Part shown: one piece after another, positions 54,674 to 64,000 of the stretch
How the letters are laid out: each line of letters starts with the position of its first letter
Numbering within the stretch: position 1 is the first letter of the stretch
Source: Cladosporium sp. IMV 00045
Taxonomy: Eukaryota; Ascomycota; Dothideomycetes; Cladosporiales; Cladosporiaceae
NCBI GenBank assembly: GCA_001931905.2
Contig: MSJI02000172.1
Coordinates: forward strand, 1-64,000
DNA length: 64,000 bases
Direction: 5' to 3'
Notes under the pieces: generated by a model
What the model was told of the DNA's origin: nothing
Database searches by the model: none
The model's input: only the letters and a program-made list of their open reading frames with translations
Translations under genes and position numbers: made by a program

Positions 54674-56298
54674 ATGTCGTTCCCTGTCCCCTTGATCCTC
54701 GAACAAAGCGGCGTCTGGGCCGGTGCGGATGGAAACTGGTCAACATGGAGTCTCCAAGTCGGCACTCCACCACAACAATTCAACGTGCTGCCATCAACGT
54801 CGCACGGCGAGGTCTGGATACCCGTGACAGAGGGCTGCTCATGGCTTCCATCGACGATCGACTGTGGGAAGTTGAGAGGCATAGGATCTTTCCAGGGTGC
54901 GCAGAGTCTGGGTTTCCAGGATAATTCCTCAACAACATGGGATCCTATTGGGATTTACGAGCTCTCCGTTGGAAGTGATTTGTTCAATACCTCGGAATCT
55001 GGTCTCTATGGTTTAGACACCGTCTCCTTCGACAACAATGTGTCAATACCCAAGCAAATTGTCGCCGGCATCGCGACGCAGGATTTCTGGTTGGGTAGCA
55101 TGGGACTCAATCAGCAGAGCTCAGATTTTCCAGTGCTGAACGAAAACGCTTCGAGTTTGCTCGATAAGATGGAAGCACAGAATCGTACGCCGAGCGTTTC
55201 GTTTAGCCTTGCGGTTGGAGCTTCGTACGGTAGGCCGTTGTTGAGACCACAATACGAAACTGGATGCATGCTAACGATATGCGAGCAGACTCCTTCCCCG
55301 GCAGCCTAATCATTGGCGGTTTCGACAGAAATATACTGCAAGACGCCGGAGTCGAAGTTGCAGTATCCAGAGGTCTCAACCGCTCACTAATTGCCAATGT
55401 GCAAAGCATAGTGGCAACGAACACACCGCAAGGCACAGTCTCCCTAACCCACGAGCTCCCAAGTCTCTCCGTCGCCATCGACTCCGGCGTCTCGCAGCTC
55501 TGGCTCCCCAGAACAATCTGCGACGACCTTGCCACAATCCTAAACCTAACCTACGACTCAACAACAGGCCTCTACCTAATCTCCGACTCAGCACGCAGCA
55601 GACTCCTAGACCTCTCGCCCGAATTCACATTTACCCTATCAGCGAACGCAACCTCCAACTCAACAACCGACATCGTCATCCCCTACACAGCCTTCGACCT
55701 CTCAGTCGGAATCCCAACCTACAACACCAGCACGACATACTTCCCCATCCGCCGAGCCCCGAACGACAATCTCTTCGTCCTCGGCCGTGCCTTCCTGCAA
55801 GAAGCCTATCTAGTCGTAGACTGGGAACGGAACAACTTCACAATCGGCCAGGCGAAGCATGAGAGAAACGCCAGCCCCAACATTACACCAATCCTGCCTC
55901 CGAGCGATTCGCCAGAGAAATCCTCAGGCCTAAGCCCCGGCATCATCGCCGGCATCGCCATCGGCGCCACCGCCTTCCTCGCCCTCACCGCCGTACTCGC
56001 CTACCTCCTCTGGCGCCATCGTCATCCCCCAGCTCAAGCCGCAGAGGGCGAAACGAGCGATGAGAAACCTCGTCCGTCTTCGCCGTTCCCGCCGGATAAG
56101 AAGGAGGACGAGACGACTGTGGCGGAACTTTCGGCGAGTGACGCTTTGTTGGCGGAGGCGAGTTCGAATCCGCTGCATGAGTTGCATCAGGATCAGGTTC
56201 CGTTTCAGCTCATGTCGGAGCCGGTTTATGAGTTGGAGGCGGAGAGGGTGGAGGGGGAGTTGGAGGCGAAGGAGAGGGGGAAGGTGGAGGGGAGTTGA
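54674..56298 (+). CDS. Membrane-anchored pepsin-like protein, first catalytic Asp missing
   Basis: Two exons, 54674-55229 and 55289-56298, give 521 residues. The bilobal A1 fold is clear: WSTWSLQVGTPPQQFNVL (flap approach), GGFDRN in the inter-lobe strand, and AIDSGVSQLWLP with Asp250 at the second catalytic position. At the first position, where active enzymes have DTGS, this protein reads STSH (Ser41), so it is probably not a protease. Such proteins occur as a fungal A1-like family with a membrane helix. Here the helix is SPGIIAGIAIGATAFLALTA at about 400-425, followed by WRHRH and an acidic tail of about 90 residues. Six or more N-glycosylation sites fit secretion, but no signal peptide precedes residue 1, so an upstream exon may be missed. 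The tail codons are G-rich. Confidence 0.82.
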
Positions 56299-56525
56299 TG
56301 GTGTAATCAATAGGAGGGGTGAAGGGCGGTGAGGCAGATATTGGATGTTCGTGTGATGGGGTGAGATTACTGATTTGTAATGTTCATGTGTTTTGTTCGT
56401 TATTCGTGATCGTCGTTTGTTTGAGATACCTGCCGTGGCAACACCCAAGAGTCTGTATATCAAGACATCATGCAGCTGTCAGCTCAAAATCAGCAGCTCC
56501 TCTCACTAAAGCCCCAACCCACACC

Positions 56526-57296
56526 TCACTCATCCTCATTAGTCGCCAACGCCACCATGCTATACTCGATACTCCCATCCGCCATCTTGATATACTTCCC
56601 CACACCCATCTCGAGCGCCTTCTCACTCACCAAATCGCCGTCCTCGGGTAACAAACCATGATCCAACGGCCCATCCCAATTCCCATTCATCTCATACAAA
56701 TGCCCATCCTTCCCCTTAACAAAAGCCAGAAAATGAAACCCCACACCCTCCTCCGAGCCCGGAGCATACGAATCCCCCCTCCTCGCAGCGTCCATGTGCG
56801 CGTGCTCCAGTGCCGAGGAATTGTACAGCACGTCTGCACGCTGGGGTGGTTTGAGAGGCATGGCTTCCTGCAGGAGTTTGTCGAGCAGAGAATCAGGTTG
56901 CACGAACTGCCTCGCCGAGCCGTTGCTGATACAATGCAGGAGGGCAATGAGCCCGCACGCATTGCCGATCGTCTGCGCGAACCACGTCACGGGCTCGTCC
57001 TCGCCGCTGCCGGCGTAGGTGAGCTTTTCGACGTCGAAGTCGGGGCTGTCGCCGTGGATTTTGTAGTAGACGTCGCTTGGCGCGATGAAGATCAGGGAGT
57101 GCACGGGGCGCGGGATGAAGGAAAGGAGCTCCGGGTCGAGGCTGTAGATGTCGTAGAAGCCGAGTTGGGGCGAGACGCCTAGGGCGTGGATCAGGTGGGT
57201 GAAAACTGAGGGGTTGTTTTCGAGGGGGATGACGGTTTTGCGGCCTTGGGCGTCGAAGGTGACGCCGGGGGCGTGGTGGGTTTGTTGGGTGAACAT
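56526..57296 (-). CDS. Ubiquitin carboxyl-terminal hydrolase, UCH (peptidase C12, Yuh1-like)
   Basis: Cleaves small adducts and peptide extensions from the ubiquitin (or Rub1/Nedd8) C terminus. One exon, 256 residues, start at 57296 (MFTQQTHHAPG); an ATG 59 codons upstream would add only a His/Gln-rich repeat sequence. Catalytic elements: Gln108 and Cys114 in TWFAQTIGNACGLIALLHC, and His188 in GVGFHFLAFV. The segment that carries the third residue in human UCH-L3 (ELDGR) here reads EMNGNWDGP, so Asn204 stands in the Asp position, with Asp208 nearby. The gene is convergent with the pepsin-like gene. Family is secure; the activity consequence of the Asn is open. Confidence 0.92.
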   Translation of the reverse strand: MFTQQTHHAPGVTFDAQGRKTVIPLENNPSVFTHLIHALGVSPQLGFYDIYSLDPELLSFIPRPVHSLIFIAPSDVYYKIHGDSPDFDVEKLTYAGSGEDEPVTWFAQTIGNACGLIALLHCISNGSARQFVQPDSLLDKLLQEAMPLKPPQRADVLYNSSALEHAHMDAARRGDSYAPGSEEGVGFHFLAFVKGKDGHLYEMNGNWDGPLDHGLLPEDGDLVSEKALEMGVGKYIKMADGSIEYSMVALATNEDE

Positions 57297-58246
57297 TATT
57301 GTTTGGTGGCGATGTTGGTGGTGGTGTTGTTGGTGGTGATGTTTGTGGGTGGGAGGTGGGGAGTACAGTAGATGTTGGTGTTGATCAGTGATTTTCCCTA
57401 CCTTATGACAGAGACTTGTACTACGCCTTCCACGTGAGGCTGCCGTGGTAGACGAGGCATGTGGTGTAAGCATGCATGGGTGGAATCATGCAGGAACGAG
57501 GCATAGCAGATGTCTTGGATGATGTTGCCTAAAGTCGTGCCTTACTGCCTTACTGCCTTGCTGACTTGTCGCCTTGTTGCCTTGTTGCCTTACGGCCTGA
57601 CCATTATTCATGGCTACATGACAACTTCTGATCAGCACAAAAGATGGAGGAGAGGTGTGGAGAGAGAATGCTCTCTCGAAGTCATCTCATCTCAAGCCCA
57701 GCAAAGACCTTCCTTGATGAGGTAAAACCAAGACCCTGGGCGAAAGAGCGGGTCATAGTACAGATGCACGGACTTGAGCCTCTGATAGCCGTGCGGCCGG
57801 GCTATGAAGCCGACAGGGCGTGACAGAGTGGGAACTGATAGACTGATTAGGTGAAGGTATCACGAACGCCTTGAGCCTCTGGCCTTGTCGCCGACCCAAG
57901 CATTGCTGGATTCCTCTCTTTTGCTGCATTGAGGCGGCTATATGCTCGGAGGCCCGTCGATCAGTTAGTCAAGGGCGTAAGACACTCTGCTGCTACATCT
58001 GCTTCTTTTCTTCCAAACTCTCTTTTCTCTCATACACCTACATTCACCCTCCTCCCTCTACCCTTCACCTCTGTACCTCTCCCTGCAGTGAAATCACATC
58101 ATACACTTTTTCTTCCGCATCGCGAGGATCGTCGGTCAGTCGGGAATCGTCGCATTGCCTCAATCCTGCACGGAGCTCTTGCATACGGTACCTTGTCACT
58201 CTCACGAGTATAAGCTACTGCCTGCATTGAGGCTCAATTTTAAACG
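57297..58246. other. Divergent promoter region, UCH / glycine decarboxylase
   Basis: About 950 bases between divergent start codons. It holds a CAC/CAA-rich leader of the UCH gene (minus strand), an octamer repeat at 57539-57594 and a CT-rich leader before the P-protein gene (about 57990-58130). No further gene is visible. Confidence 0.5.
57539..57594. repeat. Octanucleotide tandem repeat, seven units
   Basis: Seven 8-bp units of GCCTTRYT type (GCCTTACT, GCCTTACT, GCCTTGCT, GACTTGTC, GCCTTGTT, GCCTTGTT, GCCTTACG) lie between the UCH and P-protein genes. Confidence 0.85.
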
Positions 58247-61200
58247 ATGAGCACATCCTCTGTCGCCTTGCGCCTCCGCGCGCAATGGCTGTCTACACGT
58301 CGCCCTCTTTCACCTCGCTGCGTTCTACTGAACCGTCCTGTCGCGAGAGTCCCAGCCAAGCAGTTCTCGCGCACTGCCACTCGTCCATTCTACTCGAGCT
58401 CCACCGACGACACTCGTGGCACTGATCCCAAGGTTCAGAGCGAGTCCATTTTCACACCTCTCGACACTTTCCCTCGTCGTCACATTGGCCCAAATGCGGA
58501 GTCTTCCGAGGCCATGCTCAAGGCGCTGGATCCTCCAGTAAAGAGCCTGGACGATTTCGTCAGATCCGTCCTCCCAGCCGACATTCTGTCGAGCAAGAAC
58601 CTCAAGGTCGACGGTCCCAAGCTCGAGTCTGGCTCCATGGCCACCAGCGAGGGCGGCTACTCCGAGAGCCAGCTTATCGCACGTCTGAGAGAGATCGCCG
58701 GCGAGAACAAGGTCTACAAGAGCTACATTGGCTGTGGATACGCGGGCACAAGGACGCCCGAGGCGATCAAGCGTAACATCCTTGAGAACCCCGGTTGGTA
58801 CACCAGCTACACGCCATATCAGCCTGAGATCAGCCAGGGAAGATTGGAGTCTTTGTTGAACTTCCAGACCATGGTTGCGGACTTGACTGGTCTCGCATTT
58901 TCTAACGCCTCCGTTCTGGACGAGGCCACTGCCGCCGCAGAGGCCATGACTTTGTCGATTAACGCTCTTCCCATGTCGAGACAGAAGCGCGCGAACAAGG
59001 TCTTCCTGGTTTCCCACCTTTGCCACCCTCAGACTATTGCGGTGCTTGAGAGCAGAGCGCAAGGATTTGGTGTCACCATTGAGGTCACCGATGTGCTGAA
59101 GAACAACTCTGAGCGCGTCGACGCCGTTGGCGAGGATCTCGTTGGTGTGCTTGCGCAGTACCCGGACACTCTTGGCGGTGTCGAGGACTACAAGGGTCTG
59201 GCGGATAAGGTACACAAGCTCAAGGGTACTCTTTCTGTAGGCACTGATTTGCTTGCCCTGACTCTGCTCACGCCGCCCGGCGAGTTCGGCGCGGATGTCG
59301 CGTTTGGTAACGCGCAGCGTTTCGGTGTGCCATTTGGATTTGGTGGCCCTCATGCAGCATTCTTTGCCGTCAGCGATGCATACAAGAGGAAGATCCCCGG
59401 TCGTATCATTGGTCTTTCCAAGGACCGTCTGGGCGACAACGCCGCACGTCTCGCCCTCCAGACCCGTGAGCAGCACATCAGGCGTGAGAAGGCGACGAGC
59501 AACATTTGCACTGCTCAAGCGCTTCTTGCCAACATGTCTGCCATGTACGCCGTCTACCACGGACCTGCAGGACTCAAGCGCATTGCCGAGAAGGTTGCCA
59601 AGATGACCCAGGTTGTTGCCTCTGGTTTGGAGCAGGCTGGCTGCGAGGTTCGCAAGCCTGTCGCATTCGACACCGTCGTCGTGAAGAAGAAGGATGCGTC
59701 GTCTTTTGCCGCCAAGGCCGCTCAGCTGTTCCTCACCAACTTCAGAGTGGTCGACAATGACCACATTGGCATTACTCTGGACGAGACCGTCGGCAAGAAG
59801 CAAGTCGAGGAAATCCTCAAGGCTTTCTCCACCGATAATATCGATGTTGATGAGCTTGCCGCTGGCATTGCCGACGTTCCTGCAGTTCCCGAGCACCTCA
59901 AGCGTACCTCTGAGTACCTCACTCACCCCGTTTTCAATACCTACCACTCCGAGACTGAGTTGATGCGTTACATGTGCCACCTCCAGTCCAAGGATCTGTC
60001 GTTGATTCACTCCATGATTCCTCTCGGCTCCTGCACTATGAAGCTGAACGCTGCTACTGAGATGGCTCCGATCACCTGGCCAGAGTTTTCCAACATTCAC
60101 CCCTACGCGCCGCCAGAGCAGTCCAAGGGTTATGCTGAGATGATTCAAGAGCTGGAGAACGATCTTGCGGAGATCACTGGCTTCCACTCTGTCTCCCTGC
60201 AGCCCAACTCTGGTGCGCAGGGTGAGTTTGCCGGTCTCCGTGTTATCAGGAAATATCATGAGCAGCAGCCTGGCAAGAAGCGTGACATCTGTTTGATTCC
60301 CGTCTCTGCCCACGGTACCAACCCTGCAAGCGCTGCGATGGCTGGTATGCGTGTCGTCACCATCAAGTGCGACAGCGCCACTGGCAACCTCGACATCGCG
60401 GACCTCAAGGCCAAGGCCGAGAAGCACAAGGACGAGCTTGGCGCTTTCATGGTCACATACCCCAGCACCTTCGGTGTCTTTGAGCCCCAGGTCAAGGAGG
60501 CTTGCAAGATTGTTCACGACAACGGCGGTCAAGTCTACATGGATGGCGCCAACATGAACGCACAGATCGGTCTCTGCTCGCCCGGTGAGATTGGTGCCGA
60601 TGTCTGCCATCTGAACCTGCACAAGACTTTCTGCATTCCTCACGGTGGCGGCGGACCCGGTGTTGGACCCATTGGTGTTGCAGAGCACCTTTCTCCTTTC
60701 CTCCCAGGTCATCCTCTTGTCGCCAACGTCGGCGGCGAGAAGGCCATCGCTCCCATCTCCGGTGCCCCGTGGGGCTCTGCCAGCATCCTCCCCATCAGCT
60801 GGTCCTACATCAAGATGATGGGCGCTCGCGGCCTCACACACGCCACCAAGATTACCCTCCTCAACGCAAACTACATCCTCTCCCGCCTGAAGCCGCACTA
60901 CAACATCCTCTACACGAACGAGAACGGCCGCTGCGCGCACGAGTTCATCCTCGACGCCCGCCAGTTCAAAGAGTCTGCCGGCATCGAAGTGATCGACATC
61001 GCCAAGCGCCTGCAAGACTACGGCTTCCACTCGCCGACGATGAGCTGGCCCGTGGCCAACACGCTGATGATAGAGCCGACGGAGTCGGAGAGCAAGGCCG
61101 AGCTCGACCGCTTCTGCGACGCCCTCATCTCCATCCGCAAGGAGATCGCGGCCATCGAGTCCGGCGAGCAGCCGCGCGAAGGCAATCCGCTCAAGATGTC

Positions 61201-61490
61201 CCCGCACACCATGAAGGACCTCATCGTCGGCGAGTGGGACCGCAGCTACTCCCGTGAGACCGCCGCTTACCCCTTGCCCTGGCTGAAGGAGAAGAAGTTC
61301 TGGCCTAGCGTCACCAGGCTCGATGATGCTTATGGTGATATGAACCTCTTCTGCAGGTATGTATTCCACAAAGAAGAAGAAGCCGCCACACCGAATATTT
61401 GACATGACACTAACACTCCCTCCCAGCTGCGCTCCCCCAGAGGACACCGTCGGCGGCCTCACTGGCAAGGATGCCCCTGCTCCTACGTAA
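58247..61490 (+). CDS. gcv2: Glycine dehydrogenase (decarboxylating), mitochondrial P protein
   Basis: PLP enzyme of the glycine cleavage system: decarboxylates glycine and passes the aminomethyl group to lipoyl-H protein. Two exons, 58247-61356 and 61427-61490, give 1057 residues. Residues 1-60 are Arg/Ser-rich without acidic residues, a mitochondrial presequence. Then come PRRHIGPN, YIGCGYAGTRTPEAIKRNIL, NPGWYTSYTPYQPEISQGRL, GADVAFGNAQRFGVPFGFGGP and, in the second half, MIPLGSCTMKLNAATEM, SVSLQPNSGAQGEFAGL, SAHGTNPASA. The PLP lysine is Lys793 in LNLHKTFCIPHGGGGPG. The last exon adds only SCAPPEDTVGGLTGKDAPAP and T; if the 70-bp intron is retained the frame stops at 61402 with a different tail. 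Identity is certain. Confidence 0.98.
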
Positions 61491-62253
61491 AGAAGAGGAG
61501 GAGATTCAAGCACATCGTGCCGGCACGAAGACTCGGCATTAAACTTATCCGTGTCGACCACACGAGAAACATTCAACATTCAAAGCGTTCAAGCATGGCG
61601 TTCATAAGAGAGGAATATCAGGGTTTTTAGAAAGCACGATAGAGGGCATGAAGGAGGGCTTGCTCATACGCATTGAGGAAGACAATCACAGAGAGGTTGT
61701 GGGCTTGGCAATCGCACCCCGTGATCATGATGATGATTTATGTTTGGGGAAAGGGAGAGATTTAACATCTGGGCAATATTTTGGGAAGGGTTTATTTTGC
61801 TTGTCTTTCCTTTTGCTTACATGTAGTTTCAATTCGATTGATGTTGTTCTGCACGTCATGAAAAAAAAACCGTTCTGCAAAGATGAAGAGAACCGCGTCA
61901 GCGGGTTTTTCCTAATCATTCAAACTACATTTCACGATCCGTTTCTCGTCGGGACGCGAGCATTTTCTCGGTTCCCCCGCTTGCTCTACCATCGTGCCTT
62001 TTTCAAGACCAGACTTTACGATCATGCTTAATGGGAACGGGAAGACTAGCCAAGATTAGCTACGGGAGGCCTTCTAACAATTTGTGACTTGGCGATTTTG
62101 TTGTTTCTTGTCTTTTCTCTACATGGGGTTGAACGTGCACGAAGTGTGAGTTGGGGGCCCCTGTGCTTTTGCTAGAACGACAATGCCAGAGACATTGTTC
62201 AGCCTGGTTGCATGAATGATGTCGATGAGACGGTGGTCGAGCATTACTCAGGT
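61491..62253. other. 3' flank of the P-protein gene, no gene
   Basis: About 760 bases of T-rich 3' flank and short frames. The 127-codon frame at 61648-62031 lacks motifs. Confidence 0.4.
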
Positions 62254-62527
62254 ACATCCTCCGTTTGTACGATAGTTTGGTCAAAGCCCAGCCCACGCTA
62301 AATTTAAGGGAGATATTGAGCGTCTGCTATAATTAAACATAATGGCCTCTATCAGTTACTAGATCTATTATACGATAGGTGAAGCTGCCTTTAACCTCAA
62401 GATAATTTGAATAATACTTATTTCAATTTTTGAAGAGTAGAAAATAGCTATCAAGGCATCAAGCCAGCTCTGCTAGGGCTTGCGGGAGTGGCCTCTTTGA
62501 CCAAACTTCCGTATAAACGGTGGATGT
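62254..62527. repeat. Imperfect inverted repeat with AT-rich centre (fold-back element)
   Basis: Arms 62254-62286 and 62495-62527 are 33 bases each and match in inverted orientation at 29 positions, with weaker similarity beyond. The 208-base centre is AT-rich. It may be a decayed MITE-like element. No target-site duplication was found. Confidence 0.6.
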
Positions 62528-63070
62528 GTTGCTGGCCTACTCGGACCAAGGTGCAGGATATAGAAGAGTCGCCTGAGAACAAGCACGACGAGGGATGCCA
62601 TTTTCTTTCGGATTATAGAATCGGTATGACAGCAGCCAAACACCTATACGCAGTGGCTTTAGATTACTGTGATCACGAGCATCTAGGTATCGTGGTTCTA
62701 CAATGTACCGTGCTCGACTGTGAATACAGTCGAGGTTGAGGTGAAGCCGAAGTCGGAAGTATTCGGGATCGAGAAGGGCATCGGAGGACGTCACGTGATT
62801 TGAACTCCAATCAACGTAAGGAGATTGGCATGTCATTATCCATGCTTTGGCGATAGAAATAATACTTGCGATGAATCATAACGAATCCAGTTGACAGAGA
62901 TTTGCCAACAATCACTGTGGTCGAGCACCGCACGCAGCAGCGTAGAAAGAAACATTTCAAACCGTCTTATCCCTTGGAACACAACTCTTTCATCGCATTG
63001 CCATACTGTACACACGCTTTGCTGATATAATGTCACTGCTTATCTCTCCCTTTCTCATACACACACACGC
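62528..63070. other. Gene-free region before subunit h
   Basis: About 540 bases with short frames only. It includes the 3' flank of the minus-strand ATP synthase gene. Confidence 0.4.
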
Positions 63071-63563
63071 TTAGTGAGCGGCGTGGCCCTCCTCCTCCTC
63101 GGCGGGCTCCTCAAACCAGTCCTGCTCCGCGGGCGCCGCACCGGCCTCACCAGACTGACCCTCAACCTCGGGGACCTGGCTCTCGTAGGCCTTCAGCTCG
63201 CTCGCAATGTCGGCCTCCTCGGGGGATTGGGGAGCCTTGGGAAGCTGGAACTTCTGGACGTGGCCCTCGGCGTCGCTGGCCTTGACCGCGGGGGCCTTGT
63301 AGGCCTTCAGCTCCTTCAGGTACATGTCCTGGACCAGGTCGGCTGCGGTATGGTGTTAGTTTGCGAGGCGATGGCGGTGATGTAGACTCTTTTCATGGCG
63401 TACCCTTGACAACGGCGGAGACGGCGAAGTTGCGGCGCAGGGTGGTCTGCTGGCGGGCGACTCTGGCGAGAGATTGGCGCTGCGGAGGTCAGTACGGCGC
63501 GCGCATGAGGATGAATGGTAGACTGCGGCATACCGAGGCCCTCATGACGGTCTGGGAGAACAT
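63071..63563 (-). CDS. atp14: Mitochondrial F1Fo-ATP synthase subunit h (ATP14)
   Basis: Peripheral-stalk subunit of the mitochondrial ATP synthase. Three exons, 63534-63563, 63404-63479 and 63071-63342, give 125 residues. The presequence MFSQTVMRASRQSLARVARQ (then QTTLRRNF) is basic and amphipathic. The mature part starts near AVSAVVKADLVQDMYLKELK and continues AYKAPAVKASDAEGHVQKFQ, the family's hallmark, with PQSPEEADIASELKAYE. The tail is acidic and ends GHAAH. Introns are 54 and 61 bp with donors GTATGC and GTACGC. Length agrees with other Pezizomycotina. Identity is secure. Confidence 0.94.
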
Positions 63564-64000
63564 GTTGACGGGTATGGTGGGGGGTGGATGTTGGCGCGAT
63601 GGACGTGACCTCCTTCGAGTTGGCTGTAGTGAAGCTGCTGCGGTTGCTCTCGCTGCAAAAGCTCGGACTGCGGCTAACTTTCCGCCCGCTCCTCCCCCAT
63701 TCCTCAGCCAGCCAGCCTTTGACATGCGGTCGCATTCACTCACCACCGACACTCTCTCCTCTCCCATACCATCAACCTCACCTCCACCCGCACTGCTTGT
63801 CGCAGAACACGCCCACGATTCCTTCGACTGCACCGGCGACACTGATTATCTGCTCAGTCTCGTTGGTCTCTGCTAGGCGATCCGCCCGCGTGCTCTAACG
63901 GCCGACATCTGCGAGAACCGCCTTCTCACGGACGCCTTCACTGGTTCGACGGCCGGACAACGCAGCGCCACTCCTCAAATATCTACCTCACCGAATTCGA
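63564..64000. other. Promoter side of ATP14, right edge of window
   Basis: About 440 bases upstream of the subunit h gene. Long frames here are composition artefacts; no second gene can be supported before the edge. Confidence 0.4.

Noticed and set aside
58325..61579. Minus-strand open frame of 1084 codons opposite the glycine decarboxylase gene
   Set aside because: It mirrors the codon bias of the sense gene, which avoids codons whose complement is a stop. The translation has no domain, and the sense product is a secure enzyme.

Overview
The window is nuclear DNA of a filamentous ascomycete (Pezizomycotina). Genes carry short introns of about 45-150 bp with GTRNGT-type donors, both strands are used, and there is no operon organisation. 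Typical fungal families are present: a HET-domain protein, a Zn2Cys6 regulator, a DUF3176 membrane protein, YPD1, Mus7/MMS22 and a dispersed 5S rRNA gene. The family mix and base composition suggest Dothideomycetes, perhaps Mycosphaerellales; that placement is inference. Most gene models were rebuilt by hand with splice sites chosen so that exon phases close and family motifs become continuous.

Layout. 0-7 kb: spermidine synthase (3' end outside the window), a tiny PMP3 proteolipid, a roughly 97-bp degenerate tandem array, an RBR/IBR zinc protein and alpha-SNAP (Sec17), all on the minus strand. 7-14 kb: one 2292-residue intronless Mus7/MMS22 replication-repair protein. 15.5-17.5 kb: the YPD1 phosphotransfer protein behind a kilobase-long leader without ATG. 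19.5-26 kb: a decayed DUF3176 gene, a Zn2Cys6 factor, a 5S rRNA gene and an unknown glycine-rich protein with a zinc ribbon split by an intron. 27-33 kb: HET protein, FAD monooxygenase with a GC-AG intron, and an SDR. 34-46 kb: PRMT1, two fungal proteins of unknown function, an alkyltransferase-like (ATL) repair protein with a 13-nt exon, CWC26/BUD13, and a nitrate transporter with perfect NirA and GATA sites upstream. 46-57 kb: a surface/secretory block (Kre9/Knh1-like protein, small two-helix membrane protein, secreted Thr-rich protein, GPI-tailed Ser/Gly-rich protein, membrane-anchored pepsin-like protein lacking its first catalytic Asp) and a ubiquitin C-terminal hydrolase. 58-64 kb: mitochondrial glycine decarboxylase P protein and ATP synthase subunit h.

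These are mostly independent housekeeping and surface genes. There is no CRISPR array, no intact transposon, and no PKS or NRPS backbone that would make the FAD monooxygenase/SDR pair a clear biosynthetic cluster. The most notable points are the nitrate-regulatory cluster at 43.56-43.98 kb, the ATG-free YPD1 leader, the 13-nt ATL exon, the 97-bp tandem array, the isolated in-frame TGA plus frameshift in the DUF3176 gene, and a repeated switch from C-ending to G-ending codons toward the 3' ends of genes.
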